A stretch of 31,523 nucleotides of DNA from an uncultured Capnocytophaga sp. Its GTDB lineage: Bacteria > Bacteroidota > Bacteroidia > Flavobacteriales > Flavobacteriaceae. Position numbers and translations under genes: made by a program. The notes under the pieces were generated by a model that was not told the DNA's origin, did not search any database, and saw only the letters and a program-made list of their open reading frames with translations. Every line of letters starts with the position of its first letter. Position 1 is the stretch's first letter. Below are positions 1-7,550 of the stretch, one piece after another. The stretch spans positions 1 to 31,523 of the forward strand of contig NZ_CALHGG010000075.1 of the NCBI RefSeq assembly GCF_938029845.1. The letters run 5' to 3'.

Positions 1-612
1 ACAGGCGCTACCGGAAAAGATTTAGTAACACAACTTTTAGCCGACGATACTTACAGTGAGGTACATTGCTTCGTTCGCAAACCCTTAGCCCTCTCCCACC
101 CCAAGCTACACGCTCACGTGGTCAATTTCGATACCCCTGAAGCGTGGGCTGATTTGTTGCACGGCGATGTAGCTTTCTCTTGTTTGGGTACTACCTTAGC
201 CGTGGCAGGCAGTAAAGATGCTCAATGGCGGGTGGATTATGACTATCAGTACGCTTTTGCTGAGCATTGCAAGAATAACGGAGTACCTACCTTCGTATTA
301 GTATCGGCAGCTGGAGCTAAGGCGCAATCTAAAGTGTTCTACAACCGTATGAAAGGACAGTTGGAAGACGCTGTAAAAGCACTTGATTTCCCAAGCCTGC
401 TTATCTTCCAACCTTCCGTACTTATTCGTTCTAATAACGATAGAGGCGCTGAAAACTTCTCAGTAAAAGCTATTCATTTCCTCAACAAAATAGGGCTCTT
501 CAAACGTTACCGCCCTATGCCTACGACTGTCCTTGCTCAGAAAATGCGCAAAGAAGTAGCTACTGCTCGCAAGGGCATACATACTTTTACTCTTGATGAG
601 ATATTTCTTTAA
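1..612 (+). CDS. NAD(P)-binding Rossmann oxidoreductase, 5'-truncated
   Basis: The open frame runs in from base 1, so the true start lies outside the window. The first visible residues, TGATGKDLV, are the glycine-rich nucleotide-binding loop of an atypical short-chain dehydrogenase. Further on come CLGTT and an LVSAAGA segment followed by FYNRMKG, which resembles the HTATIP2/YbjT-like NAD(P)H-binding family. At least 203 residues are present and only a few N-terminal residues should be missing. These proteins are cytosolic; the substrate cannot be told from sequence. The ATG at 118 is internal because the Rossmann loop lies upstream of it. The family call is fairly sure, the reaction unknown. 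Confidence 0.85.
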   Translation, partial: TGATGKDLVTQLLADDTYSEVHCFVRKPLALSHPKLHAHVVNFDTPEAWADLLHGDVAFSCLGTTLAVAGSKDAQWRVDYDYQYAFAEHCKNNGVPTFVLVSAAGAKAQSKVFYNRMKGQLEDAVKALDFPSLLIFQPSVLIRSNNDRGAENFSVKAIHFLNKIGLFKRYRPMPTTVLAQKMRKEVATARKGIHTFTLDEIFL

Positions 613-705
613 TTAACATAGCTGCAAATTGGCTTATTTTATCGGATAAATTCCGTTTTTGGTATAGAAAAGTTTGACTTTTTAACTAGGTGATTTGTTT
701 TTGGC

Positions 706-713
706 TACTTTTG
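706..713 (+). promoter_or_regulatory. Bacteroidota -7 promoter element TACTTTTG
   Basis: TACTTTTG fits the TAnnTTTG consensus. It ends only 4 bases before the ATG at 718, so an mRNA starting here would be leaderless, or translation would begin at the GTG at 739. No convincing -33 TTG lies at the usual distance of about 20 bases. Confidence 0.5.
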
Positions 714-717
714 CCCT

Positions 718-1701
718 ATGATACAAAAACAATCTCTAGTGAAAAAAACTTTTTTCTTTATAATCCTACTTTTAGGAGTAGGGGCTTTTGCACAAATTAG
801 CATAAATACGGAATATGTTGGTAACTCTAAGTTCTACGATGCCGCATCCGACAGCAATGTAGGTGATGGATCGGCTATGATTTATTCTCTGGGGGCTTTA
901 GTACCCTTCTCTATGCAAGCCCCTAAAGAAGAGGATCCCTATCAGCGACCTACTGTATGGGGTGTATCACTTAATGGCTCTTTTCTAAAAGCAGATAACC
1001 ATAATCTTCCTGCAAGAAAAAATTTCCCTTCCCAAATGATGAACCTCAATGCGAGTGTGATTCATTTACGTCCTCTGAAAACACATTGGTCTATGCTTAT
1101 GGCACTGGGGGCGGGAAGTTACACTACTGAGAACCGCCTTTCCTCTATTCATATAGGCGAAAATGTAGATGCCAACGGCGCTTTTATGTTTGTATATCAT
1201 TGGAAACCCAATGTATGGGAGTGGCATCCTACCTTTGAGATAGGGGCAGGGGCAGCACTGAACAATACTTTTGGTTATCCTATGATATTTCCCGCTCTTT
1301 ATTTCAAATTCAGAGGTGGTATAGGTGACAAATTTACCATCGATATGGCTTCTTTCAATGGGGTTAAAGTGGCTTTTGGTTATAATTTCAGTGAGTACTT
1401 CAACCTAAAACTAGTGGGAAGCATAGGAGGATACTCGGCTTATGTAAGGCGTAATGGACAAAAAGAAATCTTCTCTCAACAGAATTTCATCGCTGGCTTA
1501 CAACCTGAATTTACTATAGGAAAGCATGTGAGTATTCCCATCATAGTAGGATCTAACCTTCTGCGTACAGGAACTTACAAAGAGCGTAAACTCAGTGCTA
1601 TATTCTCACAAGAGGTAGATGCGCGAGACGAACTAGGAAACCCTATAATAAGTAGATTTCGCCCTGCTTTTTACCTTTCAGCGGGAGTCACAATTAAGTA
1701 A
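718..1701 (+). CDS. Probable outer-membrane beta-barrel protein
   Basis: A 327-residue protein with a Sec signal peptide: basic start, hydrophobic stretch FFFIILLLGVGAFA, likely cleavage before QISI. The mature part is rich in alternating aromatic and polar residues and Gly, as in outer-membrane barrels, with a strand-like C-terminus (FRPAFYLSAGVTIK). It resembles the DUF6268-type barrels of Bacteroidota, from memory and with moderate confidence. Location should be the outer membrane; the function is unknown. The start is ambiguous: ATG 718 lies 4 bases after a -7 promoter box, while GTG 739 would give the more usual MKKTFFF signal-peptide start. It has its own promoter and is not in an obvious operon. 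Confidence 0.75.
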   Translation: MIQKQSLVKKTFFFIILLLGVGAFAQISINTEYVGNSKFYDAASDSNVGDGSAMIYSLGALVPFSMQAPKEEDPYQRPTVWGVSLNGSFLKADNHNLPARKNFPSQMMNLNASVIHLRPLKTHWSMLMALGAGSYTTENRLSSIHIGENVDANGAFMFVYHWKPNVWEWHPTFEIGAGAALNNTFGYPMIFPALYFKFRGGIGDKFTIDMASFNGVKVAFGYNFSEYFNLKLVGSIGGYSAYVRRNGQKEIFSQQNFIAGLQPEFTIGKHVSIPIIVGSNLLRTGTYKERKLSAIFSQEVDARDELGNPIISRFRPAFYLSAGVTIK

Positions 1702-1716
1702 TTAACAATTGACAAT

Positions 1717-1761
1717 GCCCCTTTTGCGGATTGTCCCCCTTCGGGGGAACGGGGGCTACTA
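1717..1761 (+). repeat. GC-rich intergenic hairpin repeat, copy 1
   Basis: The core GATTGTCCCCCTTCGGGGG forms a C-rich/G-rich stem with a TTCG loop and is followed by CGGGGGCTACTAA. The same core recurs at 5618-5686, and a shortened form at 3191-3222. It lies just after the stop of the outer-membrane protein, so it may act as a transcript end or be a REP-like mobile repeat. Confidence 0.6.
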
Positions 1762-1789
1762 AAAACTAAACTAATAAATATATAGAAAA

Positions 1790-2203
1790 ATGAAAAAAAT
1801 AATTTTAACACTATTGATAGCACTTGCTATTGTAGCTTGTAGCAAAGAAGAGATTAAGGAAATGGCAGGCAAAGTAGATGTAACCCTCTACTTAAAAGAT
1901 GCCAATGGTAACGCTTTAAAAAATTGGACTGTATACGTTTACGACCAATGGGCTTGGGAATACAAAAGTAGTTCAAGACCTACTTTTTACGCTAAATCAA
2001 TGGCAACTGACGACGAAGGGAAAGCTGTTTTTACCCTCAGTGTAGATAAATTTGATGAGCGTGAAGTATATCATTTTGTAGTTTATTACACTCAAGACAA
2101 GAAAAACCTTTCAGGCGATGAGGTGACCAAAAACACCCTAAAAACCACTAAAGCTGTTACCCTCAAATCAAAGAACAACGACCCTATTACATTGCAATTG
2201 TAG
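1790..2203 (+). CDS. Small secreted lipoprotein with Ig/transthyretin-like fold
   Basis: A 137-residue protein. The N-terminus MKKIILTLLIALAIVAC is a lipoprotein signal peptide with Cys17 as the lipid-anchored residue, so the protein should sit in the inner or outer membrane facing the periplasm or outside. The body has beta-strand pattern VDVTLYLKDANGNALKNWTVYVYD followed by a TDDEGKAVFTL turn, as in carboxypeptidase-regulatory or transthyretin-like beta-sandwich domains. No catalytic motif is visible and no specific family is recognised. It starts behind an A-rich leader, 86 bases after the preceding gene, with the hairpin repeat in between, so it may be transcribed separately. Confidence 0.75.
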   Translation: MKKIILTLLIALAIVACSKEEIKEMAGKVDVTLYLKDANGNALKNWTVYVYDQWAWEYKSSSRPTFYAKSMATDDEGKAVFTLSVDKFDEREVYHFVVYYTQDKKNLSGDEVTKNTLKTTKAVTLKSKNNDPITLQL

Positions 2204-2329
2204 AGGATAGGGATTTAAGTAATACTTAATCATCAATGATTTTCGAATAAGTAACTCGGAGCCCCTTATAAAACTCCAAGCCCTCTGAGTTTTTCATCAT
2301 TCTCTAACAAGTAACAACAAATAAACAAT

Positions 2330-3049
2330 ATGTTAAAAGATATTTTAGATTTTAGAAGGGCGGTGCGTTATTACGCTCCTACGCCTATTAGTGAAGAGAA
2401 GGTGCGGGAGTGCCTTAAATTGGCTACTCTGGCTCCTACCACGTATAATATGCAACTTTATGAAGTTTATCACATCACCGATAAGGAACTACTCAAAAAA
2501 CTGGGACACGCTTGCCTTGACCAGCAAACGGCTACTACAGCACAGCAAATGGTAGTATTCGTTGCCCGACAAGACAAACACCGTCTGCACGCCAAGAAGG
2601 TTCTAGAGTTTGAACGCGGTAATATACAGCGCAATAGTCCGCCAGAGAAACAAGCCAAGCGCATCAAGGAACAAGAGAAGTTTTACAACCAGCTGATGCC
2701 TTTTCTCTTTAGCAGGTGTTTTGGTCTTTTAGGTCTTTTGCGCAAGACTTTTGGGGTAGTTAGCAGTTGGTTTCGCCCTATGATGCAACTCGTTTCTGAA
2801 AGTGATATGCGGGTGAATGTACACAAGAGTTGCGGATTGGTAGCGCAAACCTTTATGCTGGCAATGGCAGAAGCAGGCTATGACACCTGTCCTATAGAAG
2901 GCTTTGATAGCCGACGCGTAAGAAAGATATTACACCTGCCTTATGGAGCAGAAGTGAATATGCTCGTATCTTGCGGACTGCGTGAAGATCAAGGCGTTAG
3001 GGGAGAACGCTTTAGACTGCCTTTTGAAGAAATATACAAGAAGAAATAA
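2330..3049 (+). CDS. Nitroreductase-family flavoprotein
   Basis: A 239-residue cytosolic protein of the FMN-dependent nitroreductase superfamily. The N-terminal signature is visible: FRRAVRYYAPTPISEEKVRECLKLA (residues about 8-32, Arg-x-Ser/Ala-x-Arg type phosphate-binding motif), followed by LAPTTYNMQ, matching the family's APSSxNxQ flavin-binding segment. The C-terminal half has the usual AQTFMLAMAEAGYDTCPIEGFD helix and strand. Such enzymes reduce nitro groups, quinones or enones with NAD(P)H; the physiological substrate cannot be told here. A Cys/Arg-rich insertion around residues 100-150 (LFSRCFGLLGLLRKTFG) lies in the variable cap region. No operon partners are evident. Confidence 0.88.
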   Translation: MLKDILDFRRAVRYYAPTPISEEKVRECLKLATLAPTTYNMQLYEVYHITDKELLKKLGHACLDQQTATTAQQMVVFVARQDKHRLHAKKVLEFERGNIQRNSPPEKQAKRIKEQEKFYNQLMPFLFSRCFGLLGLLRKTFGVVSSWFRPMMQLVSESDMRVNVHKSCGLVAQTFMLAMAEAGYDTCPIEGFDSRRVRKILHLPYGAEVNMLVSCGLREDQGVRGERFRLPFEEIYKKK

Positions 3050-3088
3050 GGACAATGATTAATGGTTAATGATTAGATTTTGATATAA

Positions 3089-3138
3089 ACTTTGCCAAAG
3101 TTTATAATTGCTTGTCGTGCTACGACCTTTGGCAAAGT
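3089..3138. repeat. Nested inverted repeat (cruciform/hairpin)
   Basis: ACTTTGCCAAAG (3089-3100) pairs perfectly with CTTTGGCAAAGT (3127-3138). Between them, GTCGT (3114-3118) and ACGAC (3122-3126) form a second stem with a GCT loop that directly abuts the right outer arm. Each outer arm is itself nearly palindromic (CTTTGCCAAAG). There is no T-run after it, so it is not a standard intrinsic terminator; an operator or a structured RNA element is equally possible. Confidence 0.6.
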
Positions 3139-3190
3139 GTAGTGATACAATGTAAGGCGTTTTGCAAACAGCCACACCAATAAAACTTTT

Positions 3191-3222
3191 CAGACACCCT
3201 CTTCGGGGCTACTAAAAACTAA
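3191..3222 (+). repeat. GC-rich intergenic repeat, short copy
   Basis: CTCTTCGGGGCTACTAAAAA matches the right half of the repeats at 1717-1761 and 5618-5686. It is the truncated member of the family and sits 28 bases before the GIN-domain gene. Confidence 0.5.
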
Positions 3223-3249
3223 CAACTAAATAAAATTTAACAACTAAAA

Positions 3250-3906
3250 ATGAGAACCATCAAAAATCTATTCCTTCAGTCTTTCTTCCTTCTTTTGAGT
3301 TGTTGTAGACCTGTGATAGGAAACAAGAAAATTGTCTTCCAAGAGAGAACCATTCCCATTTATTCGCAAATTAAAGTGCTTGGCAATGCTGATATTGTTC
3401 TCACAGAAGGAAATATAGGACAAATTACAGTAGAAACTTCAGAAAATGTATTGCCTTATGTAGCCACTGAAGTCAAAGGAGAGACTTTAGTTGTCAAACT
3501 AAAGCATTATGGAGTCAATTACGTACCCAAACTAAAGATATATGTCCCTATAGATGAGAAATTTAATAAAATAACTATTGCAGGCAAAGGAGATGTTACC
3601 CTTGGTGAGCATTTTTCCATAGAGCTACAAACATTAGAAGTAACAATCAAGGGACAAGGAAATGTACAGCTACAAGGAAAGACCGAAGTACTGAAAGTGA
3701 GCGTCTTGGGCAGTGGTAACTTCCAAGGCAAAGAACTCCTCACTCGCAAAGGAACCCTTTCCATATCAGGAACAGCAAATATAGAGGCTAGTGTCAGTGA
3801 AGAAGTACAAGCAAAAATTACTGGCTATGGGCATATTATAATCTTTGGGAATCCCTCAAAAAAAGACACTGATATTAGAGGCAGTGGGAAGATCCAATTT
3901 CTATAA
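3250..3906 (+). CDS. GIN-domain (DUF2807) secreted protein
   Basis: A 218-residue protein with a signal sequence ending near LLSCCRPVIG; the adjacent cysteines suggest a lipoprotein. The remainder is the repetitive beta-solenoid pattern of the head GIN domain (DUF2807): ADIVLTEGNIGQITVET, then short turns GKGDVTL, GQGNVQL, GSGNFQG, SGTANIEA, GYGHIII and GSGKIQFL about every 20-25 residues. The fold builds a right-handed beta-helix, usually periplasmic or surface exposed; its function in the phylum is poorly known. It lies 11 bases before the VirK/YbjX-like gene, so the two are probably co-transcribed. Confidence 0.88.
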   Translation: MRTIKNLFLQSFFLLLSCCRPVIGNKKIVFQERTIPIYSQIKVLGNADIVLTEGNIGQITVETSENVLPYVATEVKGETLVVKLKHYGVNYVPKLKIYVPIDEKFNKITIAGKGDVTLGEHFSIELQTLEVTIKGQGNVQLQGKTEVLKVSVLGSGNFQGKELLTRKGTLSISGTANIEASVSEEVQAKITGYGHIIIFGNPSKKDTDIRGSGKIQFL

Positions 3907-3917
3907 TATGAGAATCG

Positions 3918-4871
3918 ATGACAATAAGAGAACTATTACATGATGCTCTTACCCTTACGGAACAAGGCTTTGCTAAGGAGCAGCCCAAATACATCAAAAA
4001 ACAAAAGAACAAAATACTCTTCCATATCTTGTTAAACATTCCATTTGCTAAAAAATGGTTTAGCTTGATACAATCAGAAAAGTATAGATGGGTACTTTTG
4101 CATCGTCCACGTTTCTATTTCAAACCTTTTAGGGTATATATGTCTACAAAGTGGGGTAAAGAAGAACGAATGAATGCTTTGCTGAGTTGTTATGATTTCA
4201 TCAAGGAATGTCCTTTGCTAAAACGTATAGTTGAAACAGAAACTTCTATTAAATTGGCTGAGTTCACGATGAAGTATAATAACGAAAAAGGACAAATATA
4301 CCTTGGGTACAATGACCGGTATCGCAAGGAGGGAGAGTTTGTTATCTCGTTACATTGTGATAGTTACCAAGAGGTCATCTGTGAAGCGTCTTTTATAATT
4401 GATGAAGAAAATGGAGAATGGATATGTCGTATAGGGTGCATACAAGGTAATAAGACCCTAAAAACCGAAAATGCTATCAAGGAACTACAAAAACAAATGT
4501 ATGCTCTTCGTCCTAAAACCTTGATGATATTTATCATCCAAGAGCTTAGCAGGCAGTTAGGTTGTACCGCTTTGTATGGTGTAGGCAGTAAAATTCAAGC
4601 ACATAATAAAAAACACTTCATTCATATAGAATGGTTGCATAAACTCAGTTTCTGTTATGATACATTATGGAAAGATGTTGATGGTACTCCTGATAAAGAT
4701 GGATGGTTCAAGTTACCAATTGAAATGCAATACAAGTCAATGGAAGAAATCAAATCAAGCAAACGCTCTCTTTATCACAGTAGATATGAGATGTTGGATA
4801 AAATTGCAACAGAAATTCAAGAAACAATTAACCCATGTTCCAAAAGTCATCTCTCACATACCCAGTTGTAA
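3918..4871 (+). CDS. VirK/YbjX (DUF535) family protein
   Basis: A 317-residue protein with no signal peptide. It matches the DUF535 pattern from memory: an early hydrophobic-aromatic segment, KYRWVLLHRPRFYFKPFR, then LSCYDFIKECP, a central strand block (GQIYLGYNDRYRKEGEFVISL), a CRIGCIQGNK turn and the late ALYGVGSKIQAH and DTLWKDVDG segments. Members in enterobacteria (VirK, YbjX) affect envelope or virulence-factor secretion and peptide resistance, but their biochemistry is unknown. Close spacing to the GIN-domain gene (11 bases) suggests a shared transcript. The family call is moderate to good. Confidence 0.8.
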   Translation: MTIRELLHDALTLTEQGFAKEQPKYIKKQKNKILFHILLNIPFAKKWFSLIQSEKYRWVLLHRPRFYFKPFRVYMSTKWGKEERMNALLSCYDFIKECPLLKRIVETETSIKLAEFTMKYNNEKGQIYLGYNDRYRKEGEFVISLHCDSYQEVICEASFIIDEENGEWICRIGCIQGNKTLKTENAIKELQKQMYALRPKTLMIFIIQELSRQLGCTALYGVGSKIQAHNKKHFIHIEWLHKLSFCYDTLWKDVDGTPDKDGWFKLPIEMQYKSMEEIKSSKRSLYHSRYEMLDKIATEIQETINPCSKSHLSHTQL

Positions 4872-4982
4872 GCATTCGCTAGCTATCCCCTCCAAGAGGA
4901 GAGCGTAAAATGGAAAATTTTGAAAACAATAAGTTATAGAACTTGTAAAATTTAAATATCTTAATTTTTAAACATATAACAA

Positions 4983-5573
4983 ATGAAAAGAATTATTACC
5001 TTTGTAGCCTTGATAGTGTTCACGGCTACAGCTACAGCACAAGTGAAATTTGGAGTGCGTGGAGGCTATACTTTGAGCCCCGTGAGTAAAAGTATTCATA
5101 CCGACCGTTATGAAAAGCAAGCTCATAGTGAATCAGCGAGTAGTTGTGGGTCGGCTTATGCAGGACTTACCGCTGAAGTGTCAGCCTCTGAAAAATGGTT
5201 CTTAGATATAGGACTTATCTATATCAATCAAGTAACCATAGGCGAAGGAAGCACGATGTTGCACAATATCAATTTGCCTATTGCAGTGAAATACGATATT
5301 TCGGGCTTCCGGCCTAAAGTAGGAATCTACGCCAGCTATATCCCTGGGGTTACTTCTTTTGAAGATGAGCATCGTTCACTTACTAAAAACGACCTTAAAA
5401 AATTCGACTGTGGGGCTACTTTTGGTTTGGAATACAACTTCTTTGATAGATTTTTTATAGAAGCCAATTTCAACTTAGGAATAGCCAATCTCCTTACCGA
5501 AGACCCTCGCCACAGTAGCGACTATTTGCGCACACGCTCTATCCTTATAGGAGTAGGATACAGATTCAATTAA
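4983..5573 (+). CDS. Outer-membrane beta-barrel protein (PorT-like), paralog 1
   Basis: A 196-residue protein: signal peptide MKRIITFVALIVFTATATAQ cleaved before VKFG, then VKFGVRGGYTLSP, which is the usual first strand of the OMP_b-brl_2 (PorT-like) barrel family. Paired strands follow (KWFLDIGLIYINQ, PIAVKYDISGFRPKVGIYASYIPG) and the protein ends in an aromatic strand, SILIGVGYRFN. It should be a small eight-strand barrel in the outer membrane. A close paralog follows at 5850 with the same layout and near-identical C-terminus (DPRHSSDYL). The function is unknown. A-rich leader AACAAATG precedes the start. Confidence 0.85.
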   Translation: MKRIITFVALIVFTATATAQVKFGVRGGYTLSPVSKSIHTDRYEKQAHSESASSCGSAYAGLTAEVSASEKWFLDIGLIYINQVTIGEGSTMLHNINLPIAVKYDISGFRPKVGIYASYIPGVTSFEDEHRSLTKNDLKKFDCGATFGLEYNFFDRFFIEANFNLGIANLLTEDPRHSSDYLRTRSILIGVGYRFN

Positions 5574-5617
5574 CAATGAATAATTAAATAATTAACAAAG
5601 TGTAGCAACAATAAGTA

Positions 5618-5686
5618 CCCCCTTTGCAGATTGTCCCCCTTCGGGGTTGTCGGCAATTGCCGAGTAAGTGAGTCGGGGGCTACTAA
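5618..5686 (+). repeat. GC-rich intergenic hairpin repeat, copy 2
   Basis: The core GATTGTCCCCCTTCGGGG and the end CGGGGGCTACTAA are shared with 1717-1761, but here a segment containing the 14-base perfect palindrome TCGGCAATTGCCGA (5650-5663) is inserted between them. Confidence 0.6.
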
Positions 5687-5687
5687 C

Positions 5688-5826
5688 AATTAACAATCGG
5701 AGATTCCCTGAAAGCCCTGAGCTTCTCAGAGTTTCTCACAACTCAAGAGTCATAATTAAACAATTAACAATGAATAATTAACAATCGGAGATTCCCTGAA
5801 AGCCCTGAGCTTCTCGGAGTTTCTCA
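5688..5826 (+). repeat. Pair of 51-bp direct repeats
   Basis: Bases 5688-5738 and 5776-5826 match at 50 of 51 positions (one A/G difference, CTCAGAG versus CTCGGAG). Both hold GATTCCCTGAAAGCCCTGAG. They lie in tandem, 88 bases apart, between the two paralogous barrel genes. A looser relative (AGCCCTCTGAGTTTTTCATC) occurs around 2254-2300 before the nitroreductase gene. Confidence 0.85.
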
Positions 5827-5849
5827 TCACTAATAAACACATATAAAAA

Positions 5850-6437
5850 ATGAAAAAAATTATTACAATTATAGCCTTAATAGCACTCACCGCTACGGCT
5901 ACAGCACAAGTAAAATTTGGCGTCCATGCGGGTGCTGGAATTGGATTGATGAGCAAAGATGTTCACGACGACCGATATGAAGGACAAAACAAAACGGACA
6001 AAGAGCCTTTTAGCACCTCTTCTTATGGTGGTTTCTTTGTTGAAATCCCTGCTTCTGAGAAATTATTGTTAGATCTTGGGGCAATATATACCAATTATTC
6101 CACTATAGGAAAGGGAAAAACAATGCTTCACAGAATTGATGTGCCTCTGGCTATCAAATACGATATCAGTGGGTTACGTCCTAAAGTAGGAGGCTATGTG
6201 AGTTATATACCTGGGGTTACTCCTTTTGAAAACAAATACCGTTCATTAACCAGAAAGGATATTGAAAAATTTGACTATGGGGCGCTCTTAGGTTTGGAAT
6301 ACAACTTCAACGAAAAATTCTTTATAGAAACCAATTTCTACTTAGGATTAGCCAATCTCCTTACCAAAGATCCTCGCCACAGTAGCGACTATTTGCACAC
6401 ACGCTCTATCTTTGTAGGACTAGGATACAGATTTTAA
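5850..6437 (+). CDS. Outer-membrane beta-barrel protein (PorT-like), paralog 2
   Basis: A 195-residue tandem paralog of the gene at 4983. Signal peptide MKKIITIIALIALTATATAQ, then VKFGVHAGAGIGLMSKDVHDDRYE. Long stretches match paralog 1 position by position, such as the SGLRPKVGGYVSYIPGVTPFE and NLLTKDPRHSSDYLHTRS segments, and it ends in the same kind of aromatic strand (FVGLGYRF). It should form a small barrel in the outer membrane. The two-component system starts 30 bases after its stop, which makes it a plausible target or co-expressed partner, but that is inference. Divergence is highest in the first third, as expected for surface loops. Confidence 0.85.
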   Translation: MKKIITIIALIALTATATAQVKFGVHAGAGIGLMSKDVHDDRYEGQNKTDKEPFSTSSYGGFFVEIPASEKLLLDLGAIYTNYSTIGKGKTMLHRIDVPLAIKYDISGLRPKVGGYVSYIPGVTPFENKYRSLTRKDIEKFDYGALLGLEYNFNEKFFIETNFYLGLANLLTKDPRHSSDYLHTRSIFVGLGYRF

Positions 6438-6467
6438 TGGTTAACGACTAACAACGCCCTCTCACTA

Positions 6468-7550
6468 ATGACTACCGAAAATCCATACATATTTTTGAAG
6501 AACAATCTCTTCTTGCAGTTCCTTATTGCCGATAGATTTCGTATCTATCGGCATATTGTGGCTTGTAGCTCATTATTGCTATTTTTCATACTGGGCAGAC
6601 AATGGGGTGATTACGAAGGAATGATAGACTATTGGGATTGGATAGAGAAATGGTTGGGGATTACCGCTACTTTTTACTTGAATATGTACGTGCTTATTCC
6701 TCGTTTTTTCTTCAAAGGGAAGCTCGCTACTTATATCATCCTCCTTACGCTATGGGTACTTTTTATGTTGAGCTCTACCTATTATCTCAATTTTGTACTA
6801 TGGAAAGACTATATGATTGGGAAAGAAATCAAAATAGCATCAGAAACTCCTGTTTCTGTAGCAATTTTTTCTAGTATGGTATATCTAGTACCCTTTATAA
6901 TGACTTCTACGCTTATCAAAATCTTGCAAGTATGGGTAAAAGATAGCGAGAGGATGCAAGAATTGGAGCGACAAGCCACTGAAAGTGAACTGCAAGCCCT
7001 AAAAAGCCAAATACAACCGCACTTTTTGTTCAATATGCTCAACAGCATCAACACGTTGTTGTATATCGACCCCGAAAAAGCCTCTTATACCATTACAAAA
7101 CTCTCCGATTTCTTGCGACATTTGCTGTATCAAACGCACGAAGAACAGGTGTTTCTCAGTTCGGAACTGCGTTTTTTAAACGATTATCTCTCTTTGGAAG
7201 CAATGCGCCGCGATGATTTTACTTATGAAATTACTTACAGCGAAAAAAAACTACAAGGCATACAAATTCCCCCTAATATTCTGCTTATCTTAGCTGAAAA
7301 TGCCGTAAAACACAGTGTTGACACCCTCTCCCCTACTTATATTTATATGAAATGTGAGGAAAAAGAAGGGCTTCTACACTTTTCAGTACGCAATTCGGTA
7401 CCTTTAGAGCCTCATCGCAAACACAAATGTAATGGAATAGGTTTACCTAACCTCAACCGGCGGTTGGAATTGCTCTATGGCGAGCGTTTTAGCTTGTCGC
7501 AAGAGCGTTTGCCACAAGAATATATAGTAACCTTAACTTTGCCCTTATGA
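6468..7550 (+). CDS. LytS/YehU-type sensor histidine kinase
   Basis: A 360-residue inner-membrane kinase. Four hydrophobic helices (about residues 30-43, 64-82, 88-111, 129-151) form a small sensor domain without an obvious periplasmic ligand domain, followed by a short coiled coil (ERMQELERQATESELQALKSQ). The His_kinase (PF06580) signature QIQPHFLFNMLNSIN gives His185 as phospho-acceptor. The ATP-binding domain carries ILAENAVKHS (N box) and GIGLPNLNRRLELLYG (G box). It overlaps the downstream regulator by 4 bases (ATGA), so the two are translationally coupled. The signal sensed is unknown. The ATG at 6468 closely follows the barrel gene's stop. Confidence 0.93.
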   Translation: MTTENPYIFLKNNLFLQFLIADRFRIYRHIVACSSLLLFFILGRQWGDYEGMIDYWDWIEKWLGITATFYLNMYVLIPRFFFKGKLATYIILLTLWVLFMLSSTYYLNFVLWKDYMIGKEIKIASETPVSVAIFSSMVYLVPFIMTSTLIKILQVWVKDSERMQELERQATESELQALKSQIQPHFLFNMLNSINTLLYIDPEKASYTITKLSDFLRHLLYQTHEEQVFLSSELRFLNDYLSLEAMRRDDFTYEITYSEKKLQGIQIPPNILLILAENAVKHSVDTLSPTYIYMKCEEKEGLLHFSVRNSVPLEPHRKHKCNGIGLPNLNRRLELLYGERFSLSQERLPQEYIVTLTLPL

